Part shown: positions 1 to 8,934 of the stretch, piece by piece
Position numbering within the stretch: the stretch's first letter is position 1
Layout of the letters: each line of letters begins with the position of its first letter
Assembly: GCF_003610635.1 (NCBI RefSeq)
Contig: NZ_RAQJ01000001.1
Span: 1 to 64,000, forward strand
From: Ichthyenterobacterium magnum
GTDB taxonomy: Bacteria; Bacteroidota; Bacteroidia; Flavobacteriales; Flavobacteriaceae
Length of the DNA: 64,000 nucleotides
Reading direction: 5' to 3'
Translations under genes and position numbers: made by a program
The notes under the pieces: generated by a model
The model's input: only the letters and a program-made list of their open reading frames with translations
What the model was told of the DNA's origin: nothing
Databases searched by the model: none

Positions 1-3000
1 TAAATCTACAGTATTGTCTTCGTTATTACAAACTTCAAATGTGTTAAACGGATTTATTGCTGGTGGTAAATTAATATCTATATCGAGTGGTACCGCATTA
101 TAGCAATCAGCCACAGTGTTATAAACTTTTATATAAACCGTTTGAGGGTTAGAAATATTAATATAAGCTTCAGGTGTAGCAATTGCATTAATATCAGCAT
201 CTAAATCTAACATAGTTTCAAAATAGGTGATAACATTATCTGGGTTTATAACATCAAACAATTCTGATTCAGATTGTGTAAGATCAATAGTTGTTGTTGC
301 ATCATAATCATCATCACAATACACAAGTAAACTTGGTATATTAGGATGCTCATTTACACGTAATGCAAACTGTGTTAAGCTGTAACAATCCGTTATATTA
401 TTTTCAATTCTTACATAAATAATTTGATTATCTTCTCCAGTATATACATCAGGTAATGCAGAAATAGCAGCATTTGCATTGGCTTCATCTAAATAATAGG
501 TTACTGTAAACTCAAGTGCATCTTGATTCCCTAAAACAGAACTTGTTTGCGAGAATAAACTAAACACATCAATATTGTCATTTGACGCATCATCACAGGT
601 TTGCATATCATTTGGTTGATTTGCAATTGGTAAAGGGTTTATAATAAGTTCAAATGGATAAATATAAAAACAGGACGTTGCACCAAATTCAACCCTTACA
701 TAAATAGTATCACTTATGGTTTGATAGGTATAATCTGTACTTAGAGCATTATTGCTGTTTTGAGCATCTGTTAGGTTTTGATAATAACTAAACAATACAT
801 CTGTATCTTCATTAACAATAACAGATTCAATTTCATTTAAATTAAAACTGCTAGTAGGATTATCACATATCTCATACGTAGCAAACTCATTAATTGCTGG
901 CGGAAGATTTATAATTAAATCTAAAGTAACTGTCGAATAACACTCTGCCAACGCATTATATGCTTTTATAAATATAGTTTGAGGATTCGTTAGATTTAAA
1001 TACGTATCAGGATTAGTAATCATATTACTATCTGTATCTAAATCTGCTTGAGATTCAAAATATGAGATTGTAATGTAATTAGGTGTTACTGCATACAAAT
1101 CTGTTTCGGCTTGTGTTAAGTCAAACTGCGTAATGCCATCATAATCTGCATCACATAAAATAATAGGTTGAGCTGGTTGCGGATGCTCATAAATTAACAC
1201 ATCAAATGTAGTAGTGCTATAACAACCTGTAGTATTATTTTCTATTCTAACATGAATTGTTTGTCCGTTAGCAGCATTATACATATCTGGTAAAGCACCT
1301 GTATCATTATTTGCCGAAGCATCATCAACATGATAAGTTACAGTAAACAAAGTTGAACTTTGCGTACCAAGAACAGCGTTCTCTTGCAAGCTTAAATCTA
1401 TAAGCTCAACACCATCATTAGTTGCATCATCGCAAGCTAAAAATGTAGATGGCATATTTGCAATTGGTAACGGATTTACAATTAAATCAAAATCATAGGT
1501 TGTTGAGCATCCTGTTAACGCATACTCTAGCCTAACAAAAATAGTATCACTCGTTGTTAGATACGTATAATTTGTTGGTAATGGGTTTGAATTTGAATTT
1601 GCATCTGCTTGAGATGTATGGTATGAAAATACAATACCTGTAACATCATCTGTAACAACAGAATTAATGGTTGTTAAATCAAAACCACTTGTGGTATTAT
1701 CACAAATCTCATAGGTTTGAAAATCGTTAACTGGCGGCGGAAGATTAACAATTAAATTAATTGGTAGTATAACATAACAGTTAGAAATGGTATTATTAAT
1801 CTTTATATAAACCGTTTCAGGATTGGTGGTATTAGTATAATTCTCTGGATCAAGAATAAGTTCTGAATCGGTTTCTGCGCCAACAAATGATTCGTGGTAG
1901 CTTATTACAATATCATTTTGCCTAACATCTAAAATTTCAAATTCAGAAATAGTTAAATCAAAAACTACACTACCATCATAGTCAGCATCACACAACATTA
2001 AATCTGATGGTAAATTAACGTCTGGAACTTGAATAATATTAATATTAAATTCTACTATGGCATGACAATATGTACCATTTTCTATTCTAACAAATACTTG
2101 CTGCGGATTGGTTGTGTTGGTATAGGTTAATGGCAATTCACTAAGATCATTATCTGCTTCATAATATGAAGGATGAAATGAAATATCTAAAGTTTCTGGA
2201 ATACCATTAGAAATTTCAGCTATTTGAGTATTTAAATCGAAGGTTTCGATACCATCATTGCTAATCTCATCACAAGTAAATACATCTGCTGGCGGATTAT
2301 AAAGCGGCAATGACCCAACTTCTAATTCAAATGAAGATGTACCATAGCAGTCTTGATCTGTATAACTTTCTACACGTACATAAATAGTTTGCGGACTCGA
2401 CGTATTTTGATATGCAGCGTATTTATCAATAATACTTGTTCGGTCTTCTGCATCTTGAGCAGTTTCAAAATAAAGTACTTGTTTATCTGGCTGACCGTTT
2501 AAAATTTCGTTGTCTTTTAAATAGAAGAAAAAATCTGCAATCTGATTTCCGTCAGCTTCACAGTTCTCAAAATTAGTAATGGGTATAAACTCAGGCAAAG
2601 TATTTATATATGTGTAGAAGCCAATTATGCTAAAGCATTCTGTAGAACTATTCTCTACTCTAACATAAATATACTGTGTTGAAGCGTTATAACTATCTGG
2701 ATTTGCAATTTCGTTTTCATCATTAAATGCATTCCAATAATCCACATGATATGTAATATTTAATCCTGTAGTATTAGCAACAATTTCTGGAATTTTAGTT
2801 TCTAAATCTACTATAAACATACCATCTTGATCATCATCACAAATAATAATATCTGTTGGCTGCGTTACCGTTGGCGCACTTGTTACATTAATAGTTAGTG
2901 GCGCAATATCAAAACATCCTGTTAATGTATTGGTTACTCTTACATAAACCAATTGTGGGTTTACAGAATTATAATAATAAGGCGGAAGTATATTCTCATT

Positions 3001-4320
3001 ATTAATGGCATCTTGCTCAGTTAAGTAATATTTTACGTTAGCTCCATTTACACCTGTACTTACATAAGTATTAAATGTGCTTAAAAATATAGATGTAAAT
3101 CCATCTGTATCTTCATCACAATAATCTACCGTGCCTAAACCTTGAATATCTATATGCGGATTAATAATCAAATTTATTGTAATAAACTCAGTACAAACAT
3201 CACTTATAATAGTTGCAAAAATTTGAGCTGGACTTGTACTTACAGTATAAGGTATAGCTACGTTTAATGGATTTGCATCATTATCTTGATCATCTTGAGT
3301 TTCGTAAAACGTAATTGTAAAATCATCATTTTCATTATAACCATTAACTAAAGTTTCAGTAATTTCATTTAAATCAAAATCTTCAACACCATCATCAGAT
3401 ACATCATCACAGACATTAAAACTACTTGTATCAAAACCTGTTTGAATAATATTTGCATGCAATTCTAAAGGAACAATAGAATAACAACCTGTTACATCAT
3501 CTACAACACGTATATATACTACCTGAAACGTTTGCACTACATTCTGGTAATTTGTTGCATCTGCAATTGAATTATTTCCAGTTTGTGCATCTGTATAAAG
3601 TTCATGAAATGAAACCGAAACACCTGTAAGACCCTGTAATACATTAGCAATAACCGATGTTAAATCAAAAGTTTCAAAACCGTCCATGTCTTGCTCACAA
3701 CTATTAATCCATTGGTCTTCTTGATTAACTACTGGGTTATCTAAAACGGTAATATCTATTGTCGTTGTACTTACACATCCAGTTGTAGCATCATAAACTC
3801 TTACGTATAATGTTTCACTAGTATTGATATTAGTGTAAGGCATGAAAATTTGATTGCTACCATTTTCTGCATCTTGCTGATTGTAATGATAGGTTACATA
3901 AAAATTTGGGTTATCTCCTGTAATTTCTGAATTAGCATCTGTTAAATAGATTAAAGTAAAACCGTCTGAAACTTCATCATCACAAATCTCAAAAGGACTT
4001 GGTTCATTAATTGCTGGTGCTTGATTAACCACTAAATTAAATGTTGAAAATGCTAAACATCCATTAACCGTATCTTCAATTCTAATATAAATGGGTTGCG
4101 GGCTCGACGTATTTTGATATGGATTTATAACAGGATTAACGCCATTTAGAGCATCATCATTAGTAAGGTGATAACTTATATTATAGTTTGATGGCGGAAC
4201 AGATATAATGACTTCATAGTCTTTTGTTGCTAAATCAAACGTTTCTACACCATCATTACTATTATCGTCACAGAGTAGATAATCTGAAATAGTCCCTGAA
4301 GATTGTTCCGAATTTAAGGT
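1..4320 (-). repeat. Array of about 94-residue protein repeats with three-unit higher-order period
   Basis: The conserved Cys-Asp codons opening each unit fall near 4265, 3990, 3690, 3410, 3115, 2845, 2560, 2270, 1985, 1710, 1430, 1150, 870, 595, 310 and 45, a spacing of about 265-300 bp. In the left half the units come in a repeating order of three types (CDADYDG, CDDATNDG, CDNTTSG), so segments about 840 bp apart resemble each other more than neighbouring units do. These are coding repeats inside the giant secreted protein. Confidence 0.8.
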
Positions 4321-5334
4321 CACTTCTACCTCATCTTCAATAACACATTGTGTGCTATTTAATTGAATGCTAATTTCTACTTTATAGGTTCCTGATTCTG
4401 TTGCTTCATACGTTGGATTAGTTTCTCCAGTAATTAAAACGCCATTTCTAAACCATTCATAAGTTGCTAAAGGATTATCTATATTTCCATCAAGCGTTAC
4501 AGATTGTCCGCAAGTTGAAATATCTGGACCTAAATCTACTGATGCATTAAAGCTATTACCTTCAATAAACACTGCCGAATCATAAAACTCATCACCTTGA
4601 TCTGCTATAACTAACTTAATATGGTATTGTACATTAGGTTGTATTGAAGCTGTTGCTGTTAATACAGTTGTTCTTCCGTTATAATTAGTGTCTCCAATAT
4701 TATAACCTTGAAAAAAACTTTCATTTTCTGAAGGACAAAACCCAACTATTTCGTCATGAATGGTATTTGTGTTTACAGGAATTGAGGTTCCAGGGATTAA
4801 AGCGATATTTTGATATGGGTCGGTTGAAGCAGTTTCGCGAATTAGAAATGCAAAACCATCAGAGTATTCGCAAGGATTAGTTCCAAAATATTCTTCTGAA
4901 GCTAATAAGTAATTAAACTGAATTAGATTGGCTACAGAAATAAAATCAAACTCTATAGATGTTGCATTTAAAGTTCCGGTTATACCTAGTGCGTTTTCTA
5001 AATCTGTATCTGTAGTCCAATCCGTTTCTCCTTGATTTAAAACTGCATTATTTACTACATTACCAGCATCTGCAACACTTCCTGTAGTAAGCATAATACC
5101 ATTTTGAAACGGAAAATTAGAAGTAGATTTTTCAAAATAACCATAACTTCCCAAACCGTTTACAGAACCATTTACTGAAGATGAAATATTTGAAATATCT
5201 ACACAACCTTGGCCCAAATTACTTTCTATTAAAGCTTCAAGAGGTATCGTTTCATCTGTTGTAATTTGCTGTGAAAACAAAATATGGTTAAAACAAAAAA
5301 GCACAGCAATACATAGAAGGTAATTCTTTTTCAT
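1..5334 (-). CDS. Giant secreted repeat protein with choice-of-anchor L domain (partial; C-terminus beyond left edge)
   Basis: The frame is open for 1778 codons from the ATG at 5334 to the window edge; an in-frame ATG two codons upstream (5340) is the alternative start. The N-terminus (MKKNYLLCIAVLFCFNHILF, then SQQ) is a signal peptide. Roughly residues 40-220 look like a choice-of-anchor L domain (LLASEEYFGTNPCEYSDGFA), followed by a PKD/Ig-like segment with VDLGPDISTCG. From about residue 355 there are at least 16 repeats of about 94 residues, each opening with a C-D-(D/E/A/N) acidic motif and containing YVRV-x-TGC-like strands. Such proteins usually end in a gliding-motility/T9SS type B sorting domain; that end is not visible. 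Inferred role: cell-surface or released adhesin exported by type IX secretion. A -7-like box (TTGCTTTG on the minus strand, 5356-5363) lies 22 nt upstream. Confidence 0.88.
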   Translation of the reverse strand, partial: MKKNYLLCIAVLFCFNHILFSQQITTDETIPLEALIESNLGQGCVDISNISSSVNGSVNGLGSYGYFEKSTSNFPFQNGIMLTTGSVADAGNVVNNAVLNQGETDWTTDTDLENALGITGTLNATSIEFDFISVANLIQFNYLLASEEYFGTNPCEYSDGFAFLIRETASTDPYQNIALIPGTSIPVNTNTIHDEIVGFCPSENESFFQGYNIGDTNYNGRTTVLTATASIQPNVQYHIKLVIADQGDEFYDSAVFIEGNSFNASVDLGPDISTCGQSVTLDGNIDNPLATYEWFRNGVLITGETNPTYEATESGTYKVEISIQLNSTQCVIEDEVEVTLNSEQSSGTISDYLLCDDNSNDGVETFDLATKDYEVIISVPPSNYNISYHLTNDDALNGVNPVINPYQNTSSPQPIYIRIEDTVNGCLAFSTFNLVVNQAPAINEPSPFEICDDEVSDGFTLIYLTDANSEITGDNPNFYVTYHYNQQDAENGSNQIFMPYTNINTSETLYVRVYDATTGCVSTTTIDITVLDNPVVNQEDQWINSCEQDMDGFETFDLTSVIANVLQGLTGVSVSFHELYTDAQTGNNSIADATNYQNVVQTFQVVYIRVVDDVTGCYSIVPLELHANIIQTGFDTSSFNVCDDVSDDGVEDFDLNEITETLVNGYNENDDFTITFYETQDDQDNDANPLNVAIPYTVSTSPAQIFATIISDVCTEFITINLIINPHIDIQGLGTVDYCDEDTDGFTSIFLSTFNTYVSTGVNGANVKYYLTEQDAINNENILPPYYYNSVNPQLVYVRVTNTLTGCFDIAPLTINVTSAPTVTQPTDIIICDDDQDGMFIVDLETKIPEIVANTTGLNITYHVDYWNAFNDENEIANPDSYNASTQYIYVRVENSSTECFSIIGFYTYINTLPEFIPITNFENCEADGNQIADFFFYLKDNEILNGQPDKQVLYFETAQDAEDRTSIIDKYAAYQNTSSPQTIYVRVESYTDQDCYGTSSFELEVGSLPLYNPPADVFTCDEISNDGIETFDLNTQIAEISNGIPETLDISFHPSYYEADNDLSELPLTYTNTTNPQQVFVRIENGTYCHAIVEFNINIIQVPDVNLPSDLMLCDADYDGSVVFDLTISEFEILDVRQNDIVISYHESFVGAETDSELILDPENYTNTTNPETVYIKINNTISNCYVILPINLIVNLPPPVNDFQTYEICDNTTSGFDLTTINSVVTDDVTGIVFSYHTSQADANSNSNPLPTNYTYLTTSDTIFVRLEYALTGCSTTYDFDLIVNPLPIANMPSTFLACDDATNDGVELIDLSLQENAVLGTQSSTLFTVTYHVDDASANNDTGALPDMYNAANGQTIHVRIENNTTGCYSTTTFDVLIYEHPQPAQPIILCDADYDGITQFDLTQAETDLYAVTPNYITISYFESQADLDTDSNMITNPDTYLNLTNPQTIFIKAYNALAECYSTVTLDLIINLPPAINEFATYEICDNPTSSFNLNEIESVIVNEDTDVLFSYYQNLTDAQNSNNALSTDYTYQTISDTIYVRVEFGATSCFYIYPFELIINPLPIANQPNDMQTCDDASNDNIDVFSLFSQTSSVLGNQDALEFTVTYYLDEANANAAISALPDVYTGEDNQIIYVRIENNITDCYSLTQFALRVNEHPNIPSLLVYCDDDYDATTTIDLTQSESELFDVINPDNVITYFETMLDLDADINAIATPEAYINISNPQTVYIKVYNTVADCYNAVPLDIDINLPPAINPFNTFEVCNNEDNTVDL

Positions 5335-5416
5335 TTGCATAGATTGATTTTATAGCAAAGCAATTAAGTACTAATGTAAACTTGGGAGTAACAATGTATA
5401 AAAGTTTAAAATAGAA

Positions 5417-5442
5417 AAAAATCCCCATTAATGGGGATTTTT
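5417..5442. terminator. Perfect palindromic hairpin between divergent genes
   Basis: AAATCCCCATTAATGGGG with its completing ATTT forms a perfect palindrome with an A tract on the left and a T tract on the right, the form of a bidirectional intrinsic terminator. It sits between two divergent genes (starts at 5334 and 5603), where no mRNA 3' end is expected. It could be a leader attenuator, the end of an unannotated small RNA, or an operator-like palindrome. Confidence 0.5.
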
Positions 5443-5602
5443 AAAGTTGAAATGGGCATTTATTTAGATGAAGTACATTTTATTTTTTTTAGCGGATTAT
5501 TTACAAAGCTATAGCATTTTTATATATGCTTTTTTAAATGGCTTATATGCTATATTGTAACATTTTAAAATAAAAACTGACAAACATATAAAACTAGTCA
5601 TT

Positions 5603-6055
5603 ATGCTTTTAAAAAACCACTATCATCTTTTAGGTATAGAACCATCAAGTGACATTAACACTATAAAAAAAGCATTCAGAAAAGAGATTGCCATTTATCA
5701 TCCTGAAAAAAACAAAACTGAAGAAGCTGCAGAGCGATTTGAAGGTTTAATACTTGCCTTTGATATTCTTTCGCATCCAGAAAAAAGAAAAACCTACGAC
5801 AAATTATTAAGTGAGTCACTTACAAACAAACCCGCAGTTATAGAGCAAAAAGAAGAACAGCAATATAAAGAGTGGAAAAAAGAAGCCAAAACAAAATCTA
5901 AAAAATACAAATCTTCTTCTCTTGATGACCTATTGCTACTTGACCTATTTTTTGAAGCAGGCATACATGGTTTACTTGATAGTACAGATGGTCTTTTAGA
6001 TGGAATTGGTGATGTTTTAGGAGAAGGTTTAGGTGGCGTTTTCGATTTATTCTAA
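5603..6055 (+). CDS. J-domain-like protein with HPE in place of HPD
   Basis: A 150-residue protein whose first 65 or so residues read as a DnaJ J domain: YHLLGIEPSSDINTIKKAFR (helices I-II), then the loop, then a helix III region with the FEGLILAFDILSHPEKRKTY signature. The catalytic HPD tripeptide that stimulates Hsp70 ATPase is H33-P34-E35 here. A lysine-rich linker (about 75-105) is followed by a leucine/glycine-rich hydrophobic tail (LLDGIGDVLGEGLGGVFDLF) that may contact a membrane or a partner. It lacks the Gly/Phe, zinc-finger and C-terminal domains of true DnaJ. Its last 9 bases overlap the convergent LytTR regulator. The J fold is clear; co-chaperone activity is doubtful given the Asp-to-Glu change. 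Confidence 0.8.
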   Translation: MLLKNHYHLLGIEPSSDINTIKKAFRKEIAIYHPEKNKTEEAAERFEGLILAFDILSHPEKRKTYDKLLSESLTNKPAVIEQKEEQQYKEWKKEAKTKSKKYKSSSLDDLLLLDLFFEAGIHGLLDSTDGLLDGIGDVLGEGLGGVFDLF

Positions 6056-6802
6056 CCAGTTTTTAAAATCTTTAACGCGCTCTCTTGCAACAATAACCTC
6101 TTGCTCATTAAACGTATTGAGTTTTACCTGAAGCCTTGAATTGGTATAACTTATCATATCTTTTATTGCATTAATATTCACAAAAAACTTTCGGCTAGCC
6201 CTAAAAAACACTTGCGGTTCTAGTTCGCTTTCAAGATGTTCTAAACTTGTGTCTAATAAGTAATTTCTACCTTCGTTTGTAAACGCGTAAGTCCCTTTGT
6301 TTTCGCTATAAAAACACTCAATATCTTCAATATTAATGAGTTTTAGGTGCTGACCTACTTTTACAGAGAATCGCTTTTTATATTCGCGATCTATTGGATT
6401 TACCAATAACTTTTTAATATCATTAAAATCTAAAGTTACGGAGGTTTGTTTAGGTGTACGCTCATTATATTTTAATACTGCTTTTTCTAAATCTTCAGCA
6501 TCTATTGGTTTAAGTAAATAATCAATACTATTAAGTTTAAAAGCCTGCAACGCGTACTCATCATAAGCTGTAGTAAAAATAACTGCCGACTTGATATCTA
6601 TAGCTTCAAAAATTTCAAATGATAAACCATCACTTAGTTGTATGTCTAAAAAAATAAGGTCTGGATGTTCGTTATTATTAAACCAATCTATAGACTCTTC
6701 TACAGAATGCAGCATAACTTCTGTTTCAATATTTAAACTACTTAACATACGTTGCAAACGTCTTGCAGATGGTTTTTCGTCTTCTATGATGATTACATTC
6801 AT
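6047..6802 (-). CDS. LytTR-family response regulator
   Basis: This 251-residue protein has a CheY-like receiver domain (about 1-120) with acidic residues E7/D8, phosphoacceptor D53 in LIFLDIQ, T77/T78 and K98 in YLLKPID. A LytTR DNA-binding domain follows (about 145-251; FSVKVGQHLKLINIEDIECF, FFRASRKFFVNINAI). Full length for the LytR/AlgR class. It is the last gene of the minus-strand operon that begins with the TPR protein at 9555 and is almost certainly the partner of the histidine kinase at 7563-8912. Targets are not evident from the sequence. Confidence 0.93.
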   Translation of the reverse strand: MNVIIIEDEKPSARRLQRMLSSLNIETEVMLHSVEESIDWFNNNEHPDLIFLDIQLSDGLSFEIFEAIDIKSAVIFTTAYDEYALQAFKLNSIDYLLKPIDAEDLEKAVLKYNERTPKQTSVTLDFNDIKKLLVNPIDREYKKRFSVKVGQHLKLINIEDIECFYSENKGTYAFTNEGRNYLLDTSLEHLESELEPQVFFRASRKFFVNINAIKDMISYTNSRLQVKLNTFNEQEVIVARERVKDFKNWLE

Positions 6803-6852
6803 TATTTTAATTTATTTTTTCTTCAAAAAAATTATAATTCTATTAAATAGGT

Positions 6853-7185
6853 TTATTCCCAAAAAGTGGTTTTTACTTCTTCTTCTTTATCTTTTAGAAA
6901 CTCTTTTGCTTTTCTATCTTCCCAGTTTTTATTAAAAAGCGATTTTCTTTTAAAAACACTCCAAGCATGGATGCTAATTAAAGCTGTCCATAATACTAGA
7001 ACTGTAATATTTAATGCGGTAATATTATTTGTATATGGACCACCTTCTTCAAGAATATAAAGATTATATGAGAGAAGCGCTACTACAATTGCATACAGTA
7101 TTAAATGTAAATAGAACATTTTAATCCGTTTTACTTGATGCTTTGCATTTTCATAATGCTTTTTATCTTCTTTACTTAATGTCAT
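6853..7185 (-). CDS. 2TM domain-containing protein
   Basis: A 110-residue protein of the 2TM-domain family: a charged amphipathic N-terminus (ENAKHQVKRIKMFYLHLILY) leads into two transmembrane segments (about 24-46 and 60-82) with a short connector, then a basic tail with the NWEDRKAKEFL motif shared with its two neighbours. It lies between the histidine kinase and its LytTR regulator, 50 bp upstream of the regulator, suggesting a membrane accessory role in that signalling system. The biochemical function of the family is unknown. Confidence 0.85.
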   Translation of the reverse strand: MTLSKEDKKHYENAKHQVKRIKMFYLHLILYAIVVALLSYNLYILEEGGPYTNNITALNITVLVLWTALISIHAWSVFKRKSLFNKNWEDRKAKEFLKDKEEEVKTTFWE

Positions 7186-7206
7186 TACTATTATAGCTTA
7201 AATTAA

Positions 7207-7551
7207 TTATTTCCAGCTTTTATTTTCTTTGTCCATAATTTCTTTAATCTTGCGTTCTTCCCATTTTTTTCCAAAAATGAAGTCTGGCCCAAAAACACCT
7301 AAGAAATGGAAAAACAAACCAATTCCCCAGAACAAAGCTGTGGCGTAAGTTCCGAAACTAAAAAACCCGTTACTACTATTGACTCCTATTAAAATAATTA
7401 AAAATAAATTTACTACAATGTAAGATGCTAAGTGCCAATAGAATCCTTTTAGTGCATCTAGTTTTTTTCTTGCTCTTATATAAGCTTCTTCTTTACGAAA
7501 TCGTTGTTGTGGCGTATCTTCTATACCTGATTCTAAATTATATCTTTCCAT
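7207..7551 (-). CDS. 2TM domain-containing protein
   Basis: A 114-residue protein from the ATG at 7551 (MERYNLESG); an in-frame TTG at 7572 overlaps the kinase stop and is less likely. The arrangement matches the next gene: YIRARKKLDALKGFYWHLAS leading into membrane segment 1, a second hydrophobic stretch, then GKKWEERKIKEIM. It is closely similar to the 2TM domain fused to the upstream kinase (YVRARNHVEELKGFYY, GRNWEKRKIEKFM), so the three are tandem paralogues. It starts 11 bp after the kinase stop and is probably translationally coupled. Confidence 0.85.
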   Translation of the reverse strand: MERYNLESGIEDTPQQRFRKEEAYIRARKKLDALKGFYWHLASYIVVNLFLIILIGVNSSNGFFSFGTYATALFWGIGLFFHFLGVFGPDFIFGKKWEERKIKEIMDKENKSWK

Positions 7552-7562
7552 ACTACTATTAA

Positions 7563-8912
7563 TTAATTCCAACGTTTATCTTCTTCGTCACGCATAAATT
7601 TTTCAATTTTACGTTTTTCCCAATTACGCCCAAAAGCACCATCATTTACAAATACCCTAAAAGCTTGAATTGCTAAACCTAATCCCCAACCAAACATTGG
7701 AAACCAAAACCATTGTATGGTATGTGGCGTATATCTATACCATATAAAAATTAAAAAAGGGATTACAAAAACGTAAGATATTAAACTGTAATAAAAGCCT
7801 TTAAGTTCTTCTACATGATTACGAGCCCTTACGTAGCTCTCATCAAATTCTGTTGGTGTATGTGATTGTTTTCTCATGATTGATATTTGTTTTGTAAGCA
7901 TTGGTATTGCGACTGCAAAACTTTTTGCTTGTTGATTGATTTTTACTTTTCTATTTGTTAATAATTGGTAGCGTTGTTTAATATTTTCTAAACCTACACC
8001 ACTACTCTTTTTCACTATTTGTTTTGGTTGTAAATTGTTTTCTACAACTAAACTCTCACTAGTTTCATAAATCTTAATATGCAATGGTTTACTACTGGTA
8101 ACCATATTATGTTTGACTGCATTTTCTAAAAGCAACTGCAATGATAATGGTACCACTTTACTTTCTGGGTTTGAAGCTTTCTCAGGAATTTCAAAAATAA
8201 TACTGTCTTCAAAACGCATTTTTAAAAGTGACATATAAGTTCTTGCAAAATCTAACTCTTCATCAACGGTTATAATATCTTTGTTTTTCTGTTCTAAAAC
8301 ATAACGATATACTTTAGACAATGAGGTTGTGAATTTTTGTGCATTATCTGGGTTCTCTTCTATTAAACTTGTTAATACATTTAAGCTATTAAATAAAAAG
8401 TGAGGATCTAACTGATTTTTTAAAGCATCAAATTTTGCGCTTGCAGTACCAGCAATTACTTTTTGTTCTTTAAGCTTGTTCTTTTGGTATTTAGCAACAA
8501 AGTAAACCACATGAAAAATAGTTACAATGGTTAATGTAATCCATAATCCAAATGAATAGTTTCCCCAAGTTTCATTTGCAACAAACTCACTAAATGTTTT
8601 ACCATTAAAAATGATTTCAGTATTAGCTCTAAGTATAAACAAACCTATTAATGTAATGATTGTAGATCCTGCAATACCTAAAGCAATGCGTTTAATAGTA
8701 TCACCTTTTTTCCATGGACGACGTTCCATATAATCGAAAAAAAACATATTGGAATAGCCCAGAACAAACGAGTAAAGTTGATACACTACAAACTCAGCTA
8801 AAAACGCATTAATACCATTGAAGCGAAATCCATCTGAAAGGAAATTACCTATTAAAAAGATTAAACATCCTATAATAAAAGTGAGTATTATATTTTTAAC
8901 TGATTTTGTCAT
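7563..8912 (-). CDS. LytS-type sensor histidine kinase fused to a C-terminal 2TM domain
   Basis: 449 residues. Four predicted membrane segments (about 8-28, 36-58, 76-95, 122-142) precede a His_kinase domain whose phosphoacceptor is H171 in QLDPHFLFN. An HATPase_c region follows with N box (QLLLENAVKHN) and G box (GVGLENIKQRY). Kinases of this family normally end soon after this; here the frame continues into a complete 2TM domain (about 346-449: YVRARNHVEELKGFYY ... NWEKRKIEKFM). An internal Met (M346, codon at 7877) sits exactly where a separate 2TM gene would begin, so the fusion probably arose by loss of a stop codon, or the short form is also made. Partner regulator: 6047-6802. Confidence 0.9.
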   Translation of the reverse strand: MTKSVKNIILTFIIGCLIFLIGNFLSDGFRFNGINAFLAEFVVYQLYSFVLGYSNMFFFDYMERRPWKKGDTIKRIALGIAGSTIITLIGLFILRANTEIIFNGKTFSEFVANETWGNYSFGLWITLTIVTIFHVVYFVAKYQKNKLKEQKVIAGTASAKFDALKNQLDPHFLFNSLNVLTSLIEENPDNAQKFTTSLSKVYRYVLEQKNKDIITVDEELDFARTYMSLLKMRFEDSIIFEIPEKASNPESKVVPLSLQLLLENAVKHNMVTSSKPLHIKIYETSESLVVENNLQPKQIVKKSSGVGLENIKQRYQLLTNRKVKINQQAKSFAVAIPMLTKQISIMRKQSHTPTEFDESYVRARNHVEELKGFYYSLISYVFVIPFLIFIWYRYTPHTIQWFWFPMFGWGLGLAIQAFRVFVNDGAFGRNWEKRKIEKFMRDEEDKRWN

Positions 8913-8934
8913 GATAGCTTCTTAAGACAATTAA

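Noticed and set aside
1-5334. CRISPR-like or transposon-like regular repeats
   Set aside because: The spacing of about 282 bp and an unbroken reading frame show that they are protein repeats.
6591-6935. 114-residue plus-strand ORF
   Set aside because: Lies antisense to the LytTR regulator; low-complexity hydrophobic translation of antisense sequence.
7207-7572. TTG start at 7572 for the second 2TM gene
   Set aside because: It overlaps the kinase stop; the ATG at 7551 gives the family length and a normal spacing.
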